Source of the DNA: Hyphomicrobiales bacterium
Lineage (GTDB): Bacteria > Pseudomonadota > Alphaproteobacteria > Rhizobiales > JAJFHC01
Reading direction: 5' to 3'
DNA: 45,160 bases
NCBI GenBank assembly: GCA_021775835.1
Contig: JAJFHC010000218.1
Coordinates: 1-45,160, forward strand
Shown here: positions 24,872-32,792 of the stretch, piece by piece
Numbering within the stretch: position 1 is the first letter of the stretch
Layout of the letters: each line of letters opens with the position of its first letter
Made by a program: the position numbers and the translations under genes
Notes under the pieces: model-generated
The model's input: the letters and a program-made list of their open reading frames with translations, nothing else
Database searches by the model: none
What the model was told of the DNA's origin: nothing

Positions 24872-25603
24872 CTAAATTGAATCCTGTCGCAGTCGGCGAC
24901 CAGCGACCGGATAGACCTCGTCACGTCCAATCATCCATGCTGTAAAACCGGAGCGGTCGAACAGGTCGTCAAAGGCGCTTGACCTCACATTGAGCCCGCC
25001 GGTAAAGGCGCCGAATGAGGGCATGATCAATCGGGTGCCGTCGCTTACGAAGCATCGGCGGCGCAATCGGCGGCCCCGGACGACGACGGCAGCGGCGGGG
25101 TGAAGGTGGCCAGCGATCTCACCGGTCTGCGGTGCCGGCCGTGGCTCATGCCGGAAGGTCAAGGGGCCGATGTCCAGCTCGTGCGCCGTGTTGCCGCCAA
25201 TATCGGCGGGCGGTGCCGGATCGTGATTGCCGGTGATCCAAGTCCAGACGAACGATGACGTCAAGTCGCGGATACGTGCCAGGTCTGCCTCATCGAGACG
25301 CTCACGGGCATTCTGGTCATGAAAACTGTCGCCAAGAGCGATCACGCGATAGGGCGCGAAACGGGTGCAGGCCTTCTCGAGTAACGTGAGCGTCGACCTG
25401 GTATCGTACGGTGGCAGATACTGCCCTTTCGACGCAAATGACGAGCCTTTCTCGAAATGCAGGTCCGTCACGACAAGGGTCTGTTCCTCCGGCAGATACA
25501 GGGCCCCGGTCACATCAGGTTGCATGTTGATGCCACAAACGACGAGGGTCGCTGCCCGTGTCCCGGCATGCTCTTCTGTCTGACGTCGGGCCGCTTCAAA
25601 CAA
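24872..25603 (-). CDS. pdeM: Ligase-associated DNA damage response endonuclease PdeM
   Basis: Metallophosphoesterase of the PdeM family, part of the ligase-associated DNA repair set. Motifs in order: VVTDLHFEKG (about 44-53, metal-binding Asp and His), ALGDSFHD (about 90-97), WITGNHDP (about 121-128), FRHEPRP (about 150) and AGHLHPAA (about 163-170). 243 residues with the TTG at 25603, which overlaps the helicase stop by 8 bases (TTGTTTGA). The first 25 residues are unlike the family and a later start cannot be excluded. Translation coupling with the helicase is likely. No ligase or exonuclease gene is adjacent. Confidence 0.88.
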   Translation of the reverse strand: MFEAARRQTEEHAGTRAATLVVCGINMQPDVTGALYLPEEQTLVVTDLHFEKGSSFASKGQYLPPYDTRSTLTLLEKACTRFAPYRVIALGDSFHDQNARERLDEADLARIRDLTSSFVWTWITGNHDPAPPADIGGNTAHELDIGPLTFRHEPRPAPQTGEIAGHLHPAAAVVVRGRRLRRRCFVSDGTRLIMPSFGAFTGGLNVRSSAFDDLFDRSGFTAWMIGRDEVYPVAGRRLRQDSI

Positions 25604-28142
25604 GACGTGTCGCCTCCTCGATCAGCGCGTCGGCGGCCTCCGCCAACAATGCTTCGTTGGCTTCGCCATAAACCGGTTCGCGGCCAATCTCAAGCATTAC
25701 GGGAACCGCCAGCGGAGAGACCACTTCCAGGTCCTTGTGCAGAATGTGCCCCCTGACCCGTTTCAGAAGCGCTCCAAGCCGTTCGATATCGAGCAAGCCT
25801 GAGGACGCGTCATTCCATGTGGCGCGTAGAAGAATATGATCTGGCTCGTGTTCTCTCAAAACGTCATAGATGAGATCCGACGATACGGTCATCTGGCGGC
25901 CGGACTTTTCCTGGCCCGGGAAACGGCGCTCGATCAGGCCGGCAATGGTCGCGCAGGTTCTGAAGGTTCTCTTCATCAGGCTCGATTCCGCAAGCCACGC
26001 TTCCAGGTCGTCGCCCAGCATGTCCTCACTGAACAGGTCGCTAAACGACAGCTTTCCAGCTTGCGCCATCAATCCCAGATCCCGCAGGCCCCAGACGGCT
26101 AGTGCATATTCGCTGGCCACGAACCCGAGCGGCCTTGCGCCGGCGCGATCGAGCCGTCTGGTCAGCAGCATGCCGAGCGTCTGGTGCGCAAGCCGTCCCT
26201 CGAACGGATAACAGACCATGTAGTACTTGGCGCCCCGGGGGAATGTCTCTACGAGCAGGTCTTCAGGACGCGGCAGCACCGACTTGTAGCGTTGAATCGA
26301 GAGCCAGTCGCGCACCTGGTCCGGCAGACGCTGCCAGTCGTCCGGATTGGCCAGCATGCGCCTGACACGGTCGGCAAGATATGTAGACAAGGGAAACTTG
26401 CCGCCCTGATAAGACGGAATCGCAGGTTCGTCCGCGGTGGATCGGGTGACCAGGGCCTCGGTCTCGACCAACCCTTCAAACCGCAGGATGTGGCCCGCGA
26501 ACAGAAATGTGTCTCCCGGGGCCAGTTGTTCGATAAACCACTCCTCGATTTCGCCAAGAACACGGCCGCCGCGCGCAGGCGCTTGTTTGCCGCGCCCACC
26601 CCGCCATCGTGTCAGACGAACTTTAAGCATGGGCGCTTCGACGATGGTACCCACGTTGAGGCGGTACTGCTGGGCAAGCCTTGGATGCGAAAGGCGATAC
26701 AGGCCATCGCCGGTCAGGCGCAGCCGCGCGTAGCGGTCATATCGTCTCAAGGCGTAACCGCCTGTGGCAACAAAATCGACAACCCTGTCGAAGATCTCCC
26801 GGGTCAAGCCGGCATAGATCGATGCCGTACAGATCTCCTGGTAGAACACGTCCGGATCAAACGGCGCGGCACAAGCCCTGCCCATGACATGCTGGGCGAG
26901 AACGTCAAGCGGTTCGCGCAAGGGCGGCGGGCTGTCTTGCTGGCCCTGATCGGCGGCATCCTGGGCTGCCTTGCATTCCAGTACTTCGAAACGGTTTGCC
27001 GGCACCAGCAGCGCCCTGCTCTGGTCGTCGAGCCGATGGTTGGCGCGTCCGATCCTCTGCATCAGCCGGCTAGCGCCCTTGGGTGCACCGACATTGATGA
27101 CAAGATCCACATCGCCCCAGTCGATTCCCAGATCGAGTGTCGAGGTGCATACGACCGCACGCAGGCGACCGTCTGCCATGGCAGCCTCGACCTTGCGCCG
27201 CTGCCCGACGTCGAGGGATCCGTGGTGGAGCGCGATCGGCAGATTGTCCTCGTTGAGCTGCCAGAGTTGCTGGAAGATCATTTCCGCCTGAGAGCGGGTG
27301 TTGACGAAAATCAGAACCATATTGTTGGCGCGCACGGAATCGTAGATCTCGGGATAGGCATGTTTTGCGGAATGGCCCGACCAGGGAATTCGCTCCTCGG
27401 AGTCGAGGATACGGATGTCGGCTGACGCACCGGCCTGAGCCAGGACCAGATCGCTCAAGACCGGCTGCGGGCCGGGCTTCTGGGGCACAAGAAATGCCCG
27501 CAAGGCATCCGGGTCGGCGACCGTTGCCGACAGCCCGATGCTGGTCAGGCTTGGCGCAAGGGCGTAAAGACGGGCAAGGCCCAGCGCCAACAACGCGCCG
27601 CGCTTGGTCGAGACGAGAGCGTGGAGTTCATCGAGGATGACGCGCCGTAGGCCTGAAAAATAGACTTCGGAATCCGGATGCGACAGCAGCAAGGCGAGTT
27701 GCTCAGGCGTGGTCATGAGAATTTCCGGAGCGTCGTGCCACTGGCGGCGGCGGCGAGACTGGGGCGTATCACCGGTGCGGGTCTCGACCGACACCTCAAG
27801 GCCGATCTCGTCGATCGGCTGCTTCAGATTGCGGGCAACATCGACCGCCAGCGCCTTCAGGGGTGAGATGTAGAGGGTATGCAGCCGGTTCTGATTTCCT
27901 GCTGGTTTTGTGCGCCGCTCGCTGAGGTCGATAAGGCTCGGCAGAAATCCTGCCAGAGTCTTGCCACCACCGGTGGGTGCAATCAGCAGGGCAGAACGGC
28001 CTGCTTGCGCCGTTTCAAGCAGCTGAAGCTGATGGTCCCGTGGCACCCATCCCCGGACGGCAAACCAATCCTCGAACGGCTTGGGCAGCAGACCGTCGCC
28101 GATCGGTGCGGCGGCCGCAATGATTTTCCCGGTGGTTTCCAC
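25596..28142 (-). CDS. Ligase-associated DEXH-box helicase (Lhr-like)
   Basis: 848-residue superfamily 2 helicase of the Lhr-core, ligase-associated type. Motif I is LIAPTGGGKTLAGF (about 53-66), Ia YISPLKALAVDVA, Ib TPEQLALLL, II DELHAL (about 171, a DEXH variant), III GLSATVADPDALRAFL, and motifs IV-VI include TSTLDLGIDWGDVDLVIN and LMQRIGRANHR. The winged-helix and C-terminal Lhr domains follow, with LFAGHILRFEGL and a conserved YYMVCYPFEGR block. Known members act in a damage-response set with LigB-type ligase, an MBL exonuclease and PdeM; here only PdeM is adjacent. The ATG at 28142 leaves about 14 residues before the family-conserved start. Confidence 0.93.
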   Translation of the reverse strand: METTGKIIAAAAPIGDGLLPKPFEDWFAVRGWVPRDHQLQLLETAQAGRSALLIAPTGGGKTLAGFLPSLIDLSERRTKPAGNQNRLHTLYISPLKALAVDVARNLKQPIDEIGLEVSVETRTGDTPQSRRRRQWHDAPEILMTTPEQLALLLSHPDSEVYFSGLRRVILDELHALVSTKRGALLALGLARLYALAPSLTSIGLSATVADPDALRAFLVPQKPGPQPVLSDLVLAQAGASADIRILDSEERIPWSGHSAKHAYPEIYDSVRANNMVLIFVNTRSQAEMIFQQLWQLNEDNLPIALHHGSLDVGQRRKVEAAMADGRLRAVVCTSTLDLGIDWGDVDLVINVGAPKGASRLMQRIGRANHRLDDQSRALLVPANRFEVLECKAAQDAADQGQQDSPPPLREPLDVLAQHVMGRACAAPFDPDVFYQEICTASIYAGLTREIFDRVVDFVATGGYALRRYDRYARLRLTGDGLYRLSHPRLAQQYRLNVGTIVEAPMLKVRLTRWRGGRGKQAPARGGRVLGEIEEWFIEQLAPGDTFLFAGHILRFEGLVETEALVTRSTADEPAIPSYQGGKFPLSTYLADRVRRMLANPDDWQRLPDQVRDWLSIQRYKSVLPRPEDLLVETFPRGAKYYMVCYPFEGRLAHQTLGMLLTRRLDRAGARPLGFVASEYALAVWGLRDLGLMAQAGKLSFSDLFSEDMLGDDLEAWLAESSLMKRTFRTCATIAGLIERRFPGQEKSGRQMTVSSDLIYDVLREHEPDHILLRATWNDASSGLLDIERLGALLKRVRGHILHKDLEVVSPLAVPVMLEIGREPVYGEANEALLAEAADALIEEATRLV

Positions 28143-28281
28143 GCTGGCGGTTCCAACACCTTGTTGCGAATCGAAACCCCAGTCTACCGCCTCTACGCTG
28201 GTGTGCTAATCCTGAACGTAAATTCGCCGAGGGAAGGCCCGGATGCCGGGGTCTTTCCAAACGCCAACGTTTGCGGGTGAT

Positions 28282-28338
28282 ACGATCCCGGTGTCTGCGA
28301 AGCGGCACTGGCGTGCCGCACCGCGCACGGGAAATGGC
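28282..28338. repeat. Dispersed hairpin repeat, copy B
   Basis: Second copy of the element at 15150-15205, in the same orientation. The hairpin arms are GCGGCAC (28302-28308) and GTGCCGC (28313-28319) around a TGGC loop, with outer TCCCG/CGGGA arms. It begins 15 bases after the stop codon of the small secreted protein gene (28353, minus strand), the same placement as copy A. Confidence 0.75.
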
Positions 28339-28352
28339 GCTTGTGTGGCACG

Positions 28353-28853
28353 TCAGTTTCTCAACACACTCTTGGCGGTGTCCATGAGAGTGGCCAGCTT
28401 TACCAGGTGATGTTTGTCGCCGTAGGCGCGCAGGACGCTTTTCTTGGCCACGATCAGGACTTTCACGGCGGCACTGATGGTCTTTGCCGCCTCGACCCGA
28501 TCCGCTGTCTGCCTGAAAACACGGGCAACCGGATAATAATCTGCACGCCGCGAAAGCTGGCGTGCGACCGCGCGCAACGATTCGGCCACACACTCGATGC
28601 GCTCTTTCTCCGGCAACCTGCGGCAGTTGCCAAGGTCGTTATTGCCTTGAGCAACAGTGCGGTCGGTAAAACCTGTATCGAATGTCTGGGCGCCGTCGCC
28701 GGGTTCTGCATCTGACGCGACGCCCTCCGCATCCGCTTCCTGAGCGCGGGCGTCGTCAAAGCATACGGCGGTCGCCAGAACAATCATAAATGCAACGACC
28801 AGAGTGGAGAGGCCCCGTAACACGGAAGCGCCTGAAATTCGTACTTTTATCAT
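28353..28853 (-). CDS. Small exported protein, function unknown
   Basis: Hypothetical protein, not recognised. The start at 28853 gives 166 residues and places the signal peptide at the N-terminus (MIKVRISGASVLRGLSTLVV, cleavage likely after ARA or AQ near residue 37). A longer reading from 28946 adds 31 residues that look random. After an acidic linker there is a Cys pair (LGNCRRLPEKERIECVAESL, about residues 78-97), probably a disulfide in the periplasm, and then an all-helical, basic C-terminus (SAAVKVLIVAKKSVLRAYG). It is divergent from the Pmp3-like gene and is followed by the hairpin repeat. Confidence 0.65.
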   Translation of the reverse strand: MIKVRISGASVLRGLSTLVVAFMIVLATAVCFDDARAQEADAEGVASDAEPGDGAQTFDTGFTDRTVAQGNNDLGNCRRLPEKERIECVAESLRAVARQLSRRADYYPVARVFRQTADRVEAAKTISAAVKVLIVAKKSVLRAYGDKHHLVKLATLMDTAKSVLRN

Positions 28854-29029
28854 CGGTTTGATGCCTTGCTTTACCGTCCGGCATTCTGTCGAGTTCGTAA
28901 CGCCAGCCTTGCCGACCATACCACATGACGAGCCATTGGCCCGCATTTACTGGACAAATGCCTAACGGCTACCTATGTGATGACCGCGCGGGGCAGACTT
29001 GCGCCTTCTCGACACAGGAGACCGTTCCG

Positions 29030-29224
29030 TTGCGTTTGCTGATTGCCTTATTGCTGCCGTTCGTGCTGTTTTTTACCATTGGCCGACCGTTTGCAGGCAT
29101 AATCTGCCTGATTCTACAGATCACGCTGATTGGCTGGGCTCCAGCTGCCATCTGGGCGGTATATGCCCTTAGCCAGTACGAAACTGATCGGAAAATTTCG
29201 GAAATGGTCAGCGATGCAACTTGA
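29030..29224 (+). CDS. YqaE/Pmp3 family small membrane protein
   Basis: 64-residue proteolipid-like membrane protein (Pmp3/YqaE/UPF0057). Relatives influence membrane potential and salt or cold tolerance. The TTG at 29030 is chosen because CAGGAG sits 9 bases upstream and the family begins exactly at LRLLIALLLPFV. Two hydrophobic helices are present: LLIALLLPFVLFFTIG and IICLILQITLIGWAPAAIW, with the hallmark GWAPAAIWAVYALSQYETD. A longer frame starting at 28925 would add 35 unlikely residues. The next gene starts 34 bases on and is probably cotranscribed. Confidence 0.85.
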   Translation: MRLLIALLLPFVLFFTIGRPFAGIICLILQITLIGWAPAAIWAVYALSQYETDRKISEMVSDAT

Positions 29225-29258
29225 AGGCCCCTCTGGAAAGCAGACAAGAGAACGTCCA

Positions 29259-29528
29259 ATGAACAATTTTTTCGGCGGCAATCCCGGTGCCGTGCTCCTG
29301 CGGCTCGCCATGATTTCCCTGCTCGTGGGCATCCTGCTCTCTGTACTCGGCCTCAGTCCCTTTGACATCGTCGACAGCATTGCGCGCCTGTTCCAGCGTA
29401 TCTATGACATGGGCTTCGAGGCCATCGACTGGGCTCTGCGCTACTTCCTGCTGGGGGCTGTCATCGTGTTCCCGGTGTGGTTCGTGTCCAGACTTTGGAA
29501 AAGTATGTCAAAGAACCAGGAACGCTAA
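29259..29528 (+). CDS. DUF6460-like small membrane protein
   Basis: 89-residue protein with two membrane helices: LLRLAMISLLVGILLSVLGL (about residues 13-32) and FLLGAVIVFPVWFVSRLW (about 63-80). Between them is an amphipathic segment, PFDIVDSIARLFQRIYDMG. The pattern GxxPGAVLLRL...LGLsPfDI...YFLLGAVIVFPVW matches the alphaproteobacterial DUF6460 type as remembered; function unknown. The start at 29259 is favoured because GAGAACGTCCA precedes it. Lies 34 bases after the Pmp3-like gene, so the two likely share a transcript and a membrane-stress role (inference). Confidence 0.75.
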   Translation: MNNFFGGNPGAVLLRLAMISLLVGILLSVLGLSPFDIVDSIARLFQRIYDMGFEAIDWALRYFLLGAVIVFPVWFVSRLWKSMSKNQER

Positions 29529-29627
29529 GGCCGTCGACCGCCAGTTCTGTTGGGTGCACGGCGATCGAATGCGTGCTAGAGCACAGGCTCTTTTGATCGC
29601 TGCACCTCTCTGACAGGCCCGTTTTCC

Positions 29628-31007
29628 GTGAGTTTCCCCGGCACTCAAAACAGTCGTTCCGTCTCCGATCCCGCGGTTTCGCACCGGGCGGTCCTGGCGA
29701 TTGCGATCCCGATCGTGGCATCGAACATTTCGACGCCGCTGATCGGTATTGTCGATACCGCCGTCATCGGACAACTGAATGAAGCTTACCTGATCGGCGC
29801 CATTGCCATTGGCGCCCTGATCTTCAACTTCATCTACTGGGCGTTTGCTTTCCTGCGCATGGGAACAACCGGTTTTGCGGCCCAGGCCTCAGGCGCGGGC
29901 GACGACGTGGAACTGCGCGCCGTGCTTGGCCGCGCACTGCTGGTGGCGGTCGTGTCAGGGTTCGCCCTTGTCGCCCTTCAGATGCCGATCGAGCGGCTTT
30001 CGTTCTGGGCAATCGACGCCTCGGCGGACGTGGAGACCCATGCCCGGACCTATTATTCCATACGCATTTGGAGTGCACCCGCGGCCCTGTTGAATTTCAC
30101 CATCCTGGGCTGGTTCATCGGCCTGGGACGTACAGGCGTCGCATTCACGCTCCAGATTGTGCTCAACGTCACCAATATCGTCATGGACATGGTTCTCGTA
30201 CTGGGCTTCGACATGTCGGTTGCGGGCGTGGCCTACGGCACGGTGATTGCCGAGGTCGTGGCGGCGGCTGCCGGCATCGCCATCCTGTGGCGGGAGACTT
30301 CGCGGCGCGGCGGGGCCTGGGATCTCGAACGGATATGCGATCCGGTCCGGATCAGGAAGACGCTGGCCGTCAATGCGGACATTGTTATCCGGACCTTGTG
30401 TCTGCTGTTTGCGTTTTCGTTCTTTACCGCCCAGTCGGCGACCTATGGCGATGTCATTCTCGCCGCCAACGCTGTTTTGATGAACCTGGTCAATCTGACG
30501 TCCTATCTCTCCGACGGGTTTGCCTATGCCGCCGAAACCCTCGCCGGCAAGGCGTATGGCGCCGGAAACAGGACCCGGTTTCACCGGGCGGTGGTGATCT
30601 CAAGCCTCTGGGCCTTCATCATCAGTGTCGGTGTCAGTGTCTGTTTTCTGGTGTTCGGGCCATGGGGAATCGATCTCATGACAGTCAACGAGGACGTGCG
30701 TGATACTGCGCGGGCCTATCTGTTCTGGGTGGTGCTCTCTCCGGTCCTGGGGGTCGCCGCGTTCCAGTTCGACGGAGTCTACATCGGAGCCACGCGTACT
30801 GCCGACATGCGCAACTACATGCTGCTGAGTGTGGCCATCTTTCTTGCCGCATGGTGGCTGCTGACCCCGATATACGGCAATCACGGCCTGTGGGCAGCCA
30901 TCCTGATACTGCTGATCGTCAGAGGCATTTTCCTGGGTTTGCGTTACCCGGCCCTGCTGCGCGACGGGTTTCCTGACAAAACCGCAGCCCAACCGCTGGC
31001 GTCATAG
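29628..31007 (+). CDS. MATE family efflux transporter (DinF-like)
   Basis: 459-residue membrane protein with about twelve hydrophobic segments and two homologous halves, as in MATE cation/drug antiporters of the DinF branch. Seen: VLAIAIPIVASNISTPLIGI, DTAVIGQLNEAYLIGAIA and FLRMGTTGFAAQASGAGD in the first half, the N-half signature of this group, and YLSDGFAYAAETLAGKAYGAG in the second. Substrate unknown. The start is GTG at 29628; no in-frame ATG exists before conserved sequence. The last 6 bases overlap the end of arsC on the other strand. Confidence 0.92.
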   Translation: MSFPGTQNSRSVSDPAVSHRAVLAIAIPIVASNISTPLIGIVDTAVIGQLNEAYLIGAIAIGALIFNFIYWAFAFLRMGTTGFAAQASGAGDDVELRAVLGRALLVAVVSGFALVALQMPIERLSFWAIDASADVETHARTYYSIRIWSAPAALLNFTILGWFIGLGRTGVAFTLQIVLNVTNIVMDMVLVLGFDMSVAGVAYGTVIAEVVAAAAGIAILWRETSRRGGAWDLERICDPVRIRKTLAVNADIVIRTLCLLFAFSFFTAQSATYGDVILAANAVLMNLVNLTSYLSDGFAYAAETLAGKAYGAGNRTRFHRAVVISSLWAFIISVGVSVCFLVFGPWGIDLMTVNEDVRDTARAYLFWVVLSPVLGVAAFQFDGVYIGATRTADMRNYMLLSVAIFLAAWWLLTPIYGNHGLWAAILILLIVRGIFLGLRYPALLRDGFPDKTAAQPLAS

Positions 31008-31349
31008 GATTTCCAGGACCGATTCGGGAGGACGCCCGAGTGCTGCCTTGTCACCGTTGATGACGATCGGTCGCTCGATGAGGGTGGGATGCGCCGCCAT
31101 GGCCGTTATCAGGGCGTCGTCGGTCAGATCGGTGTCTGCCAGACCCAGTTCCTTGTAGACAGCCTCGCCCCGGCGCATGATGTCGCGCGGGCCCTTGCCG
31201 AGTTTTTCCAGAACGTCACGAAGCTCATCCTGCGAGGGTGTATCGTTCAGATACTCCACGATATCCGGCGTGACACCGTTTTTTTCCAGAAGCGCCAGGG
31301 TCTGGCGGGATTTGGAGCAGCGGGGATTGTGATAGATGGTAACCGACAT
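31002..31349 (-). CDS. arsC: Arsenate reductase, glutaredoxin-linked (ArsC family)
   Basis: 115-residue ArsC/Spx-family protein that reduces arsenate with glutathione and glutaredoxin. The start at 31349 gives the classical N-terminus MSVTIYHNPRCSKSRQTLAL, with the catalytic cysteine in NPRCSKS (Cys10). IVEYLNDTPS, GPRDIMRRGEAVYKELG (arginine of the oxyanion site) and HPTLIERPIV, with the third conserved Arg, follow. It is last in the lysK-DUF952-pyrD-arsC operon, 35 bases after pyrD, and no arsR, arsB or acr3 gene is near. It may serve as a general housekeeping ArsC or act with the CadI-like enzyme 4 kb away. Confidence 0.92.
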   Translation of the reverse strand: MSVTIYHNPRCSKSRQTLALLEKNGVTPDIVEYLNDTPSQDELRDVLEKLGKGPRDIMRRGEAVYKELGLADTDLTDDALITAMAAHPTLIERPIVINGDKAALGRPPESVLEIL

Positions 31350-31384
31350 GACCTGAACCTCGTCTTTACACTTTACATCTGCTG

Positions 31385-32428
31385 TCACAGCCAGTCGACA
31401 ACACGCGTGCCGACGGCGTCTGAAATCGTTGCATGACCGTCACGGGCCAGCAGTTGCGGCAAGCCGGTCACAATGGCACTCGCCAGGCCGGGGCCTTCAT
31501 ATACCATTGCGGAATAAAGTTGCACCAGGCTGGCGCCCGCTGTGATCTTGCCATAGGCATCAGCAGCCGACGCGATGCCGCCGACCCCGACCAGGGGCAG
31601 GCTGCCGCCGGTCAAATCGTAAAACTGCGCCAGGACATGGGTCGACCGTTCGAACAGGGGCTTGCCCGACAAACCGCCGGCCTCACCCGCATGGGTTCCG
31701 GAAATCCCGTCACGGGCGAGCGTCGTGTTGGATATGATGACGCCGTCGACCCTTCCGGGGCAGGTCCGCGCCACGTGTTCCAGCTGTTCGGGCGTCAGAT
31801 CGGGCGCGATCTTGAGAAACATTGGTTGAGTAGCGCTGTTGCCGCGTTCTTCATTGAGACGGTCAAGCAGGGCTTCAAGCTCCTCGCCCTCCTGCAAGGC
31901 GCGCAGGCCCGGCGTGTTGGGGGACGATATGTTGACCGTGAAATAGCGCGCCACATCGCGGAATGCTCTGATGCCGGCAACGTAGTCGGCAATCCGATCG
32001 TCGCTGTCCTTGTTGGCCCCGATGTTGACGCCGACGATGCCGGTCGCGGTTGTGTTGTTCAGTCGGGCCAGGACCGCGGCATGACCATCGTTATTGAAAC
32101 CCATGCGGTTTATGACGCCGTCATGATCGGGCAGACGAAACAGCCGTGGTTTCGGGTTGCCCGCCTGAGGTCGCGGCGTGACGGTTCCGATTTCGGTGAA
32201 CCCGAAACCAAGACCAAGCACGGCGTCGGGGACCTCGGCGTTTTTGTCGAAACCTGCGGCCAAGCCCACAGGATTGGGAAAACGGAGTCCAGCCACAGTC
32301 AACTCAAGCGCTTTGTCCGGCTGTGCCGGCGCGGAGGGATAAAGCCCGGTCTTCAGGGCAGCGATAGCCAGATGATGCGCCTTTTCGGCGTCAAGTTTGT
32401 GGAGTAACGGGCCTACTATCTTGAACAT
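31385..32428 (-). CDS. pyrD: Dihydroorotate dehydrogenase (quinone)
   Basis: Class 2 dihydroorotate dehydrogenase, a peripheral inner-membrane flavoprotein that oxidises dihydroorotate to orotate with quinone in pyrimidine synthesis. 347 residues. Visible: the N-terminal membrane-binding helices (LLHKLDAEKAHHLAIAALK), NPVGLAAGFDKNAE, GFTEIGTVTPRPQAGNPKPRL (family block 1), NRMGFNN, the active-site region FTVNISSPNTPGLR with the catalytic Ser of class 2, KIAPDL, and the FMN phosphate sites GVGGI and ASLVQLYSA near the C-terminus. It starts 9 bases after the DUF952 gene. Confidence 0.96.
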   Translation of the reverse strand: MFKIVGPLLHKLDAEKAHHLAIAALKTGLYPSAPAQPDKALELTVAGLRFPNPVGLAAGFDKNAEVPDAVLGLGFGFTEIGTVTPRPQAGNPKPRLFRLPDHDGVINRMGFNNDGHAAVLARLNNTTATGIVGVNIGANKDSDDRIADYVAGIRAFRDVARYFTVNISSPNTPGLRALQEGEELEALLDRLNEERGNSATQPMFLKIAPDLTPEQLEHVARTCPGRVDGVIISNTTLARDGISGTHAGEAGGLSGKPLFERSTHVLAQFYDLTGGSLPLVGVGGIASAADAYGKITAGASLVQLYSAMVYEGPGLASAIVTGLPQLLARDGHATISDAVGTRVVDWL

Positions 32429-32437
32429 GGCCAGGCT

Positions 32438-32785
32438 TCACGGCTCCAGATCGGGAAACTCGTGGGCGCCATCCGGCGCCAACGGCAAATCCTTCACCCA
32501 GATTGCTGCGGAAACCGGTAGTGCCGCGTAGAGATGCGGGAAAAGAGCGCCGCCGCGCGACGGCTCCCAATTCACAGCGCTGCCCAGCCGTTCCACGTCG
32601 ACGCCCACAAGGACCAGATCACGCTGACCGGCAAAATGTTTTTGGGCGGTCTCCACCGCCTGTTCCGCAGTCGAGAAATGGATGAACCCGTCGGCCACAT
32701 CGACCGCCGAGCCTTCAAACCGGCCATCGGCGACGGCCGTTTCCCATTCGGCCCTGGTGCAGATCTTGTAGACCGTCTTGTCCAT
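32438..32785 (-). CDS. DUF952 domain protein
   Basis: 115-residue protein of the DUF952 family, function unknown, often cytoplasmic. The start at 32785 follows the lysK stop by 7 bases; a longer reading would overlap lysK. Signatures: YKICTRAEWETAVADG, DGFIHFSTAEQAVETAQKHF (about 33-52), LVLVGVDVERLG, VNWEPSRGGALFPHLYAALP (about 72-91) and a conserved acidic-aromatic tail. The conserved His and Arg positions suggest an ADP-ribosyl-binding-like fold, but this is not established. Confidence 0.85.
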   Translation of the reverse strand: MDKTVYKICTRAEWETAVADGRFEGSAVDVADGFIHFSTAEQAVETAQKHFAGQRDLVLVGVDVERLGSAVNWEPSRGGALFPHLYAALPVSAAIWVKDLPLAPDGAHEFPDLEP

Positions 32786-32792
32786 CGCCCGG

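Noticed and set aside
26184..27425. Open frame of 413 codons on the plus strand within the helicase
   Set aside because: Antisense shadow; the minus-strand reading has all helicase motifs.
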